DNA of 64,000 nucleotides, taken from NCBI GenBank assembly GCA_040219575.1, contig JAVJSD010000008.1:1-64000 (forward strand). The letters run 5' to 3'. Each line of letters opens with the position of its first letter. The stretch's first letter is position 1. The notes under the pieces are model-generated. The model had not been told where the DNA came from. It saw nothing but the letters and a program-made list of their open reading frames with translations, and did not search any database. The DNA comes from JAVJSD01 sp040219575. Lineage in GTDB: Bacteria > Planctomycetota > Planctomycetia > Pirellulales > Pirellulaceae. The position numbers were made by a program, and so were the translations under genes. Below, piece after piece: positions 45,756-53,751 of the stretch.

Positions 45756-46631
45756 ATGAGCATCCTGGTCAACAAAGCAACCCGCGTCATCTGTCAGGGC
45801 ATCACTGGCCGCTCCGGCGAGTTTCATAGCAAGGGCTGCCTCGACTACGGCACGAAAATGGTCGGCGGCGTGACGCCCGGCAAGGGAGGCGAAACGGTTC
45901 TCGGCCTGCCGGTGTTCGACACCGTGATGGAGGCGGTGGAGCAGACCGGCGCCGACGCCACGATGATCTTCGTGCCCGCCCCCTTCACCGCCGACGCCAT
46001 CCTGGAGGCGATCGACGCCGGCATCAAAACCGTCGTGGCCATCACCGAAGGCGTGCCGGTGATCGATATGGTTCGCGTGTACGAGGTGGTTCGCGACAGC
46101 GACTCGGTGCTGATCGGCCCCAACTGCCCCGGTGTCATCACGGCCGAGGAGTGCAAGATCGGCATCATGCCGGGCTACATTCACCAGCGCGGCAAGGTGG
46201 GCGTGATGAGCCGCAGCGGCACGCTCACCTACGAGGCCGTCTGGCAGACGTCGAACCTGGGCCTCGGCCAGACCACCTGCGTCGGGCTCGGCGGCGATCC
46301 GATCGTGGGCACGTCGTTCATCGACCTCTTGAAGCTGTACGAGGCCGACCCCGAGACGGAAGCGATCCTGATGATCGGCGAGATCGGCGGCACGGCCGAG
46401 GAAGAAGCGGCCGCGTTCGTGCAGGACAACGTCAGCAAGCCGGTGGCCGCCTTCATCGCCGGACGCACCGCCCCTCCGGGCAAGCGGATGGGCCACGCCG
46501 GCGCCATTATCTCGGGCGGCAAGGGCACCGCCACGGAGAAGATCGCCGCTCTGGAAGCAGCCGGCATCGAAGTCGCCCAAAGCCCCGCCGACATGGGCCA
46601 GGCCGTCCAGCGGGCGATGGCGAAGAAGTAG
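45756..46631 (+). CDS. sucD: Succinyl-CoA synthetase alpha subunit
   Basis: This is the partner of SucC. The CoA-binding Rossmann domain opens MSILVNKATRVICQGITGRSG. The GPNCPGVI block is present, and the phospho-accepting histidine lies in KRMGHAGAI (H247), followed by GGKGTATEKI. The 291-residue length is standard. The two genes form a sucCD operon. Confidence 0.96.
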   Translation: MSILVNKATRVICQGITGRSGEFHSKGCLDYGTKMVGGVTPGKGGETVLGLPVFDTVMEAVEQTGADATMIFVPAPFTADAILEAIDAGIKTVVAITEGVPVIDMVRVYEVVRDSDSVLIGPNCPGVITAEECKIGIMPGYIHQRGKVGVMSRSGTLTYEAVWQTSNLGLGQTTCVGLGGDPIVGTSFIDLLKLYEADPETEAILMIGEIGGTAEEEAAAFVQDNVSKPVAAFIAGRTAPPGKRMGHAGAIISGGKGTATEKIAALEAAGIEVAQSPADMGQAVQRAMAKK

Positions 46632-46777
46632 CGCAGGCCGGCCGCCGTAGCCGATGCTGCCAGCATCGGCGAACAACCATGAGCCGCGAAATCTGTCCCC
46701 GCGTTTTGCGGTGGTCTCCGGCGATTCCGCGCTGTAGGGCGTCTTCACGCTCGAGGCCGAGCGAGTCGTTCAATATT

Positions 46778-46856
46778 TAGCCCGGATTATTCATGAAGAC
46801 CGTCGCGAGAGCACTTACGGCCGCGCAGCAGATCGCTCATGAATAATCCGGGTTAG
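46778..46856. repeat. 79-bp inverted-repeat element ending in CCCGGATTATTCATGA
   Basis: TAGCCCGGATTATTCATGA (46778-46796) pairs with the reverse complement at 46837-46856, with one mismatch, around a 40-base centre. It lies in the 302-base convergent gap between sucD and the DUF1501 gene. It could act as a bidirectional terminator stem or be a non-autonomous mobile remnant. Nothing else is recognised in this gap. Confidence 0.75.
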
Positions 46857-46933
46857 CCGTAACGACGCGGCAGGGGTGCACCCAGCGCAACCTGCGTGGC
46901 TTCACGCCGGACAAGCGTCGCGGCTCGAAGACG

Positions 46934-48262
46934 TTACGCGAACAAGTCCCGCAAGGGCGCGCCGCGGTCGGTGATGGGCACCGGGCGGTCGCCGTCGAAG
47001 AGTTCGAGTGCGGGATCGATTCCGAGCGTGTGATGAATCGTCGCGTGCAGGTCGGGGACCGAGATGGGCCGTTCGACGACCGTCTTGCCGAGTTCATCCG
47101 TCACGCCGACGGCCTGGCCGGTCTTCAACGATCCACCGGCCAGCATGATGCTGAACGCTTTGCTCTGATGGCCGCGACCGCCGCCGCCGTCGAACTCGGG
47201 CGGCCGGCCGAATTCGGTGGCGACCACGATCAGCGTCTTGTCGAGCCGCCGGCGATGCTCGAGATCGAGCACCAGCGCCGCCAGCGCCTGATCGAGTTGG
47301 TCGATAAGAATGTGTTGATTCAGCTGGCCGGCGTTGTGCGTGTCCCAGCCGGTGCCGTTGATGAAGTTGAGGTTGAACGACACCTCGACGAACCGCACAC
47401 CCGATTCAATCAGCCGACGGGCCAACAGGCAGCGTTGACCGAATTCGCCGCCGTACGTTTCGCGGAGCTTGTCCGACTCGCTCTTCAGGTCGAAGACGCT
47501 CATGAACTTCGGTCCGGCGAGATCCATTCCCGCGGCGCTGGCCGCGGCGTAGTCGGCGATCTTGCGATCCCCCTCGTTCCGCTCGACATATCGCTGCCGC
47601 ACTTTGGCCAGCAGGTCGTTGCGACGATCCTGCCTGGCGGCGCTGACGCCGTCGGGCCGCTTCAGTCCGGCGGGGCCGAGTTCGGTGTCGGTCAGGTAGA
47701 CGTAACTGTACTTCGCCCCCAGAAAGCCGGGGCCGCGGCTGGCGCTGGGATAGCCCATCACCACGTAGGCGGGCACCCCTTCGCCGCGGGCGCCGAGTTG
47801 GTGGGCGACGATCGAACCGATCGACGGGTAGACGGTGGTGCCGGTGGGCGGACGGCCGGTGTGCACGCGGTTGGTGGCGGCGGCGTGTTCGTCGATCACG
47901 TCGTGGTTGACGCTTCGCAGCAGCACGCCGCGGTCGAGCAGCGGGGCCGTGCGTTTCAGATGCTCGCAGACCTGCGCGCCTTCGATGGCGGTGTCGATCG
48001 CGTCGTAGTCGGAGCCGGGCGTGCGCGTCTTGGGATCGCCGCGACGTTTGGGATCCCAGGTATCGACGTGGCAAGCGCCCCCGCCGAGCCAGATGAAGAT
48101 GCAGCTATCGGCCTTGCCCGGCGGCAGCGAAGCCGTGGGCGACTCCGAGGCCGACAACAGGTCCGAGGCCGACAACAGGGCCGGTCCGCCGAGCGCGGCT
48201 GCCGAAGCAACAGCGGCGCCGCCGGCGAGAAACTGACGACGATTGGGCGCGGGATTCTTCAT
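46934..48262 (-). CDS. DUF1501 family exported protein
   Basis: This planctomycete-type protein of the alkaline-phosphatase/sulfatase superfamily fold has unknown activity. It has a twin-arginine-like signal (NRRQFLAGGAAVASAAALGG). Blocks present are IFIWLGGGACHVDTWDPK, FLGAKYSYVYL, EVSFNLNFINGTGWDTHNAG, and a late VVATEFGRPPEF with GRGHQSKAF. ATG at 48262 is chosen because GGAGAG lies eight bases upstream; a GTG lies nine bases earlier. It is downstream of the DUF1549/DUF1553 gene on the same strand, the pairing that recurs throughout planctomycetes. Confidence 0.9.
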   Translation of the reverse strand: MKNPAPNRRQFLAGGAAVASAAALGGPALLSASDLLSASESPTASLPPGKADSCIFIWLGGGACHVDTWDPKRRGDPKTRTPGSDYDAIDTAIEGAQVCEHLKRTAPLLDRGVLLRSVNHDVIDEHAAATNRVHTGRPPTGTTVYPSIGSIVAHQLGARGEGVPAYVVMGYPSASRGPGFLGAKYSYVYLTDTELGPAGLKRPDGVSAARQDRRNDLLAKVRQRYVERNEGDRKIADYAAASAAGMDLAGPKFMSVFDLKSESDKLRETYGGEFGQRCLLARRLIESGVRFVEVSFNLNFINGTGWDTHNAGQLNQHILIDQLDQALAALVLDLEHRRRLDKTLIVVATEFGRPPEFDGGGGRGHQSKAFSIMLAGGSLKTGQAVGVTDELGKTVVERPISVPDLHATIHHTLGIDPALELFDGDRPVPITDRGAPLRDLFA

Positions 48263-48278
48263 GGGATTCACTCTCCAG

Positions 48279-48353
48279 TTCGACGGACGTCGTCGTCCGT
48301 CGAAACGCGAAACGACGGACGAGGACCTCGACGGGGACGTCCGTACAATGTGT
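48279..48353. repeat. Hairpin element abutting the DUF1553 gene stop
   Basis: TTCGACGGACG-TCGT-CGTCCGTCGAA (48279-48304) is a perfect 11-bp hairpin. A second part, ACGGACGAGGACCTCGAC and GACGTCCGTAC, resembles the element at 4196-4320. Both elements lie directly 3' of a minus-strand stop codon. Here it separates the DUF1553 gene from the DUF1501 gene and could lower read-through. Confidence 0.65.
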
Positions 48354-51300
48354 TTAGGGGATGAACACGAACTCGGGGGAGTTGACCAGCGTCCAGACCA
48401 TGTCTTCCATCCGCTCGCGCCACGGTTTCTCTAGCAGCGGCGTGGGAGGGTCGCCGGCGCGGACGCGGCGCTCCATCTCGTTCATGATTCGCGTCGCCTC
48501 GGCGCTGAGGTGGTTGGCCCAGGAGACGCGCGTCACATGGCGGTTCACTTTCGGAATCGGCTTGGCCCCCGGCACGCGGCGATCGGAGTAGCCGTCGCCG
48601 AGCAATTCCAGGAACATGTCCCGCTCGACGTCGTCGGGTTCGCGCGACAGCAACCGCAGGTAAACGTCGTCGATCAGCTCGCCCGTCGTCTGCTCCTGGA
48701 GCGCCAAGCCGGTCAAGGCGTTGTCGTCGGAGAGCCTCGCCACGCGGGCGCCGACCACGCCGTTGGCGAGCGCCAGCGGCTGCAGCACGGTGGGCGATTG
48801 CTCGCGGACGGTCAGCGGGTTGGGGCGCGCGTCGCGCCAGCCGTAGGCCAACAGCAGATCGACGATGCTCTGCGAGACGGGCAGCGCCAGCGCCGGTCGG
48901 TCGCGTTCGTTCGACAGCGAGGTGAACTCCCAGGCGCGCCGCGGCACGCCCAGGTTGAGGAACGTGGTGACCGGCCGCCGCCCTTCGGGATCGAGGCTCA
49001 GCGTCTCCGCGTCCATCGTTTTCCCCGCGGCGGCGTACAGCGAATCGACGATCTGCTCGGCGGTCATTCGCCGCCGCGCCGGCGAGGCGAACAGCCGCTC
49101 CGGCGGCGACTTCGACTGGGAGCCTTCCGCCGTCGCCGCGCGCTGGTACGCATGCGAATTGAGAATCAGTCGGGCGACATGCTTCACGTCGTAGTCGTGC
49201 GCGACCAACTCCCGCGCCAACCAGCGCAGCAGTTCCCCATGCGAGGGCTCCGCGTCGCTCCAGTCATCGACCGGTTCAACGATCCCCCAGCCCAGGTAAC
49301 GCTTCCACATCCGGTTCACCAGCACTTGGGCGAATCGCTCGTTGTGGGCGGTGGTGATGCTGGCCGCCAGACGCTCGCGGGGATCGTCGCCACGGGCCAA
49401 CAATTCGTTGAGGGCGATATCTTCGTCCAGCAGTTCGGCGAAGGGCCACTGGGGCTGAATCTTGTCGCCGGGCTTGAGCGAGATTTCGACCAGCGGCGCG
49501 CGGCCGCCTTCCGCCACGGGAACGGTGCTCGACTTGGGCAGTGAGATCGGTTTCTGATCGAGCATCGCCGCCACATTGAACAACTGCTCTTGCGTGAAGT
49601 TGTGGAACGGCGCGTCGTGGCAGCGGGCGCACTGCATCTGCTGGCCGAGGAACGCCTGCGCGACCACATGCGCCTTGGCGGCCATCGGCACGTCGTTCTG
49701 CGTGGCCATGGCGAAACCGGCCGGCGCGCCGCCGTACTGGCTTCCCTCCATCATCACCAGTTCAGTAACGAAACGATCCATCGGCTTGTTGTCGAGCAGC
49801 GACTCGTGAATCCACCAGCGGAACGGGCCGGTGTTGTTGAGCATCGGCTTGAGGATGCCGGGGTTCTCGGCCAGCACGTCCTGCCAGTAACCGGTCCAGT
49901 TGTCGGCCCAACCGTCATGCGCGAGCAGCCGATCGATCGCGCGGGCTCGACGATCGGGATGTTGGTCGGCGAGGAACGCATCAAGTTCCGCGGGCGTCGG
50001 GATCACGCCGATCGTGTCGATCGTCGCGCGGCGCAGGAACGTGTAATCGTCGCACAGTTCGGCGGGTTGCACGCCGGCCGCTTCCAGTTTCGCGCCGAGG
50101 AAGCGGTCGATTTCGTTGTGGACCGGCGTCTCCTTTCCCACCTCGGGAACCTCGGGGCCCGGCGTGGCGGCGATCTGCTTTCTGGCGATGGCGTGCCGCT
50201 TGTCCCAGTAGGCGGCGAGGACCGGATCGATGTCGCGGCGGGCGGCCGCCTCCATGGCGCGATACTGCCGGTCGAGTCGCGCCGACATCGCCATCCAACC
50301 AGGATCGGTCAGCGAAACGGGACTCGCACCGGCCGCCGTAAGGATCTCGAACGGACCGCCGCCCTGGCTCAGCGCGATGCAGACTTCGCCCAACTCCGGG
50401 CGAAGCGATTTGCCGCCGGCGATCATCTCCAGGCGGAAGACATGCTCGCCCTTGTCCAACTCGATTTCGATCTCCGTCTCCTGATGCCCGGCGGCAAGCG
50501 GCCAGATTCCCTCGCGCCGCGGCGGCGTCGCCTCGGGCACTGCTTCATGCCCGCTGGAGTTGCGGTTCAGGAATCCATTCTCCACCACCAGGCGGCCGTC
50601 GACATACAAACGTGCCGCCGACTTGCTGCGCAGCAACAATTCGTACTTGCCGGGCGTGAGCTCGCGTTTTGTGCGGGCGCGCACCAGGAAGGGACTCGTA
50701 CGATCGGCTTGCAACCCTTTGCGCGAATACTTCTGGGGCATCTCGGTGAATGCGAACACGTCTTGCGTGAAGGTCTCGATCGCGGCCGGGGCGACGAAAT
50801 TCCAGGTGTCGCCCGAGGCGATGCCTTCGTGAATCTCGACCAGCACCGCGTCGGTGGGCACGCTTTCGTCGGAGAGTTCCACCTCGCGCGGATCCGGCAA
50901 GTCGGCGTCGTAGCGGGCCAGCAATCGCTCGGGCGCCACCAGCTTGCGATAGATCGCCACTTCATCGATCGATCCCTGGAAGGTGCTGCCCGCGCCGCCT
51001 CCCATCGACGAACCGATCCACAGTTCGTCGTCGTCCACGACGGGGGATTCCTCGGTCGCGCCGCCGTAGTCCCAACTTCCCTTGACCGCGCGGCCGTCGA
51101 GATAGCCGCGGATGCTCTCCGGCTTGCCGAACTCGTACGCCACCGCGACGTGGTGCCACGCGCCGTCGCCGGGCAGGAAGCCTTCGTTGCTGTTCCAGCG
51201 ATGGAAGTCGTTGCGGTTGCCGGCCCGATTGTCGGCGCTGCGGAACAGGAAGCTGAGCCGGGCCGTGCCCCCTTCACCGCGAAGCCGCAAGGCGTAGTTC

Positions 51301-51815
51301 TGGTTGTCGCGGGCGAATCCCTGGTTGCCGGTGCGGCCCTTGCCGACGATATACACCTGTTGTTCGTTGGCGACGGAATCGGCCCGCACCCAGGCCTCGA
51401 GCGTGAGGGCGTCGCCGGGGCCGAAGTCGAACAGGCTTTGCTCGCCGGGATCGGCCACACGAAGATATCCGCCTTTCCCGCCAAACGTGACGGCCACGTT
51501 CTCGGCCTGCATGGCCGGATAATGCGGCGGCCGGGCGCTGGGTTGCGCGAAGCCGACGTCGCCATGAATAAAGCAAACGGTCTGTTGTTCGTCGCCCTCT
51601 CCCTGGCCGACTTGCACGGCGTTCGCCAGACGACTGGAGACATCGCCCTCGAACGTCCAGTAGGCGACGGGTCCATCGGCCATGACCTGCTGCCGGTAAC
51701 CCGGTCGGCCGTCGGCGTCTGGATCCTCGTTTTCAGCGGCCCGCAATGGGGCGGCAAACAGCGAAGCGGACAACAGCAGGGCCAGCGACGCAAACCAAGC
51801 GAGGCGATAGGGCAT
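48354..51815 (-). CDS. LamG / DUF1549 / DUF1553 exported protein (planctomycete type)
   Basis: The 1153-residue protein has a signal peptide (LAWFASLALLLSASLFAAPLRA). A LamG/concanavalin-like domain follows (about 40-270; DALTLEAWVRADS, GAWHHVAVAYEF, FQGSIDEVAIYRKL). Next comes a PA14-like beta region (about 290-460). DUF1549 follows from about residue 540 (NEIDRFLGAKLEAAG, FLRRATIDTIGVIPT, QMQCARCHDAPF with a CxxCH). DUF1553 makes up the C-terminal 300 residues (NRMWKRYLGWGIVEPVDDW, RRMTAEQIVDSLY). These proteins are exported, of unknown activity, and cotranscribed with DUF1501 partners; a glycan-related role is inferred from the LamG domain. Confidence 0.9.
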   Translation of the reverse strand: MPYRLAWFASLALLLSASLFAAPLRAAENEDPDADGRPGYRQQVMADGPVAYWTFEGDVSSRLANAVQVGQGEGDEQQTVCFIHGDVGFAQPSARPPHYPAMQAENVAVTFGGKGGYLRVADPGEQSLFDFGPGDALTLEAWVRADSVANEQQVYIVGKGRTGNQGFARDNQNYALRLRGEGGTARLSFLFRSADNRAGNRNDFHRWNSNEGFLPGDGAWHHVAVAYEFGKPESIRGYLDGRAVKGSWDYGGATEESPVVDDDELWIGSSMGGGAGSTFQGSIDEVAIYRKLVAPERLLARYDADLPDPREVELSDESVPTDAVLVEIHEGIASGDTWNFVAPAAIETFTQDVFAFTEMPQKYSRKGLQADRTSPFLVRARTKRELTPGKYELLLRSKSAARLYVDGRLVVENGFLNRNSSGHEAVPEATPPRREGIWPLAAGHQETEIEIELDKGEHVFRLEMIAGGKSLRPELGEVCIALSQGGGPFEILTAAGASPVSLTDPGWMAMSARLDRQYRAMEAAARRDIDPVLAAYWDKRHAIARKQIAATPGPEVPEVGKETPVHNEIDRFLGAKLEAAGVQPAELCDDYTFLRRATIDTIGVIPTPAELDAFLADQHPDRRARAIDRLLAHDGWADNWTGYWQDVLAENPGILKPMLNNTGPFRWWIHESLLDNKPMDRFVTELVMMEGSQYGGAPAGFAMATQNDVPMAAKAHVVAQAFLGQQMQCARCHDAPFHNFTQEQLFNVAAMLDQKPISLPKSSTVPVAEGGRAPLVEISLKPGDKIQPQWPFAELLDEDIALNELLARGDDPRERLAASITTAHNERFAQVLVNRMWKRYLGWGIVEPVDDWSDAEPSHGELLRWLARELVAHDYDVKHVARLILNSHAYQRAATAEGSQSKSPPERLFASPARRRMTAEQIVDSLYAAAGKTMDAETLSLDPEGRRPVTTFLNLGVPRRAWEFTSLSNERDRPALALPVSQSIVDLLLAYGWRDARPNPLTVREQSPTVLQPLALANGVVGARVARLSDDNALTGLALQEQTTGELIDDVYLRLLSREPDDVERDMFLELLGDGYSDRRVPGAKPIPKVNRHVTRVSWANHLSAEATRIMNEMERRVRAGDPPTPLLEKPWRERMEDMVWTLVNSPEFVFIP

Positions 51816-52010
51816 CGGATCGTGGCGAGGTGAGAGTTGGGAGCTGAAAGGGCCGGGTGGGCGAAGCCAAATCGTGGACTTCTGGCCGCCCTCGATTATA
51901 GCGATTCCATGCGGGGTCTGCCAAACTCCAAAAGATGCCGGCAGTGGAGTCGTTTCTGTCCGCACAACGGACTTCCTCGACGACTTCCTGGGGCGTGGTC
52001 TGGAGACTTC

Positions 52011-52124
52011 GTAGCGGAAGTCGTGAGACTTCCGACGGCATGGAGATAAGTGGAACTCTCTCGAGTGCCGCCGCCATTCGACTTTCCACGTAGGCGCTTC
52101 CAGAAGTCTCACGACTTCTGCTAC
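52011..52124 (-). repeat. Palindromic repeats (two partial copies)
   Basis: Two partial copies of the GTAGCGGAAGTC family lie head to tail: 52011-52070 (GTAGCGGAAGTCGTGAGACTTCCG then a damaged second arm) and about 52094-52124 (CAGAAGTCTCACGACTTCTGCTAC). They occupy part of the 553-base gap between the DUF1553 gene and the membrane protein at 52369. That gap also holds a perfect 12-bp hairpin, CCGGTCCGTCGA (52150-52161) with its complement at 52181-52192. No gene is recognised in the gap. Confidence 0.75.
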
Positions 52125-52368
52125 CTCCATTCTTCGGTGTCACGGAGCACCGGTCCGTCGAGCGAATACGTCCTGAAAAATCGACGGACCGGGAGGATCG
52201 ACTGGGAACATGGGCGTCCGTCGTCGAGCCTTATCAACGGAACCGCCCCACGGATAAAATGCCCGCGGGGCGGTGATCGACCCGGTGGGCGTAACAATCG
52301 ACACGATTCTACGCTCGGAAGTGGGGCGTTCTGGCTTTTGCTCTGCGGCCATGAGGAGGTAATTCGTT

Positions 52369-52767
52369 ATGGATTTCGCCGTTCTGTTCTCGAAGGTCGT
52401 CGGTCCGGTGCTGTTGGTGCGGGCCCTGTCGATCGTCATCGACCGCAAGCACTTTTACGCGATGATGGCCGGCGTGGAGAAGGAGATCACCACCGTCGCG
52501 TTCTCCTTCTTTCCGATTGCGCTGATGATGAGCTGCATCGCGATCGAGGTGACGTTCTCCGACACCTCGAGCCTCGCGGCGTGGCTGATTCACCTGACCG
52601 CTTGGGGCGGGATGGCCAAGGCCGCCGCGCTGATGCTGTTTCCGCGGTTGGTGGTCGCCAAGGTGAAGTTGTTGGCCGAGACGGGGTTTCTGTACGTCGT
52701 CTTGCTATCGACGCTCTGCGTGGGGGCGTACTTCGTCTGGTTCGGCTACTTCGCCAGAAGCGTCTAG
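52369..52767 (+). CDS. Small polytopic membrane protein, function unknown
   Basis: The 132-residue protein has about four hydrophobic helices (SKVVGPVLLVRALSIVI; VAFSFFPIALMMSCIAIEV; AAWLIHLTAWGGMAKAAALML; GFLYVVLLSTLCVGAYFVWF). The ATG follows GAGGAGGTAATTCGTT, a strong ribosome binding site. No family name is offered. The stop is only eight bases before the left end of the inverted-repeat element, so the element lies immediately 3' of this gene. Confidence 0.75.
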   Translation: MDFAVLFSKVVGPVLLVRALSIVIDRKHFYAMMAGVEKEITTVAFSFFPIALMMSCIAIEVTFSDTSSLAAWLIHLTAWGGMAKAAALMLFPRLVVAKVKLLAETGFLYVVLLSTLCVGAYFVWFGYFARSV

Positions 52768-52774
52768 ACCACTT

Positions 52775-52943
52775 CGTTTAACGGCAAGCCGCAGGCGACG
52801 GCGGACCGTTCGGTAGGTGCGTCCGGCTGAAAGAGCATCCTGCGCGGGCAAACCTCCGGCTAGAATGATAGCGCGCACGATCCGCCTCTAGCCAGATACA
52901 TCGCTGCAACGGTCCGCCGTCGCCTGCGGCTTGCCGTTAAACG
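52775..52943. mobile_element. 169-bp MITE-like element with perfect 36-bp terminal inverted repeats
   Basis: Positions 52775-52810 and 52908-52943 are exact reverse complements over 36 bases (ends CGTTTAACGGCAAGCCGCAG). About 97 bases lie between them, with no open frame. Solo ends of the same sequence lie at 77-105 and 38351-38384, so the family is dispersed. No target-site duplication is obvious. The right end touches the start codon of the next gene. Confidence 0.8.
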
Positions 52944-53480
52944 ATGATGTTCGACTCGTCCTCTGAGCCTCGAAAAGACGTGAAACGCCGGCGACCGCAG
53001 ATCACCATGGGTGCATTGTTGCTCGCGATCGCCTTTGTGGGCGTGCTGGTGGGATGGTTCGTCGAGCCGCTCCGCGACATGTTCCGCGGGAAGGAGCCCG
53101 AACTCTTGCAGCCGATCGAATCCGATGCTGATTTGGAGGAGGCGCTGAAGGCGAAACGAGCGGTTGTCTTCATCGAAGTGGGGTGGTCGCTCAATTCCGT
53201 TGTCGTCAAACGAAACCTGGAAGAAATGATTCGAAAGTGGCGCCGGCTCGAAGGCGCCCCCGATGTCTCGTTCTATGTGCTCGACCTCACGGACCACGGT
53301 CAGAACAAGCCGCCCGGCATTCGACAGTGGGTGGAATCGGTTCCTGCGATCAAGAGGTCGACCTACAACGCGATGGGAGAGATGTTTTGGTTACGCGACG
53401 GAGGATTTCAGGAGCAATCGGAAGGTTGGATTTCGCCTGAGGATTTGCTGAAGATTGCGAAGGCGTGCTTCATGGATTGA
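52944..53480 (+). CDS. Membrane-anchored thioredoxin-like protein without active-site cysteines
   Basis: The 178-residue protein has one N-terminal membrane helix (MGALLLAIAFVGVLVGWFV, about residues 21-39) and an outward domain. The domain starts LEEALKAKRAVVFIEVGWSLNSVVVKRNLEEM, which looks like a thioredoxin_7/DsbD-type fold with WSLNS in place of WCxxC. A FYVLDLTDHGQN strand follows. The start is uncertain: the ATG at 52944 directly follows the inverted repeat, and no ribosome binding site is visible. The GTG or ATG codons within the next 60 bases (for example the ATG of MGALLL) are alternatives. Confidence 0.65.
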   Translation: MMFDSSSEPRKDVKRRRPQITMGALLLAIAFVGVLVGWFVEPLRDMFRGKEPELLQPIESDADLEEALKAKRAVVFIEVGWSLNSVVVKRNLEEMIRKWRRLEGAPDVSFYVLDLTDHGQNKPPGIRQWVESVPAIKRSTYNAMGEMFWLRDGGFQEQSEGWISPEDLLKIAKACFMD

Positions 53481-53590
53481 TTCGCCGCGAAGGCGGTTTT
53501 TTGAGAAACCCCGCCCCTTTCAACCGGCACTTCCCGCACAACGCTTCTGATCGGGCGAGGGAGTTGTTCGAGGCTTTGCTTGGAAACCTC

Positions 53591-53653
53591 GTAGCGGAAG
53601 TCGTGAGACTTCCGACGGCATTGAAAAAGAGGAACGCTCACGAGTTCCGCTAC
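53591..53653 (+). repeat. Palindromic repeat, best-formed single copy
   Basis: Bounded by GTAGCGG and CCGCTAC. Arm one is CGGAAGTC-GTGA-GACTTCCG and arm two GGAACGC-TCAC-GAGTTCC. The loops GTGA and TCAC are reverse complements. The copy lies 99 bases upstream of the next gene. This is the most intact copy in the window. Confidence 0.85.
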
Positions 53654-53751
53654 AAGTATCGCTCGTCGTACAACGGAGATCGCCCCCAATCGGATTCAGT
53701 GGACGTCGGATTCGGTGGACGTGGCGAGCCCACGGAACCTAAACTTGGAGG

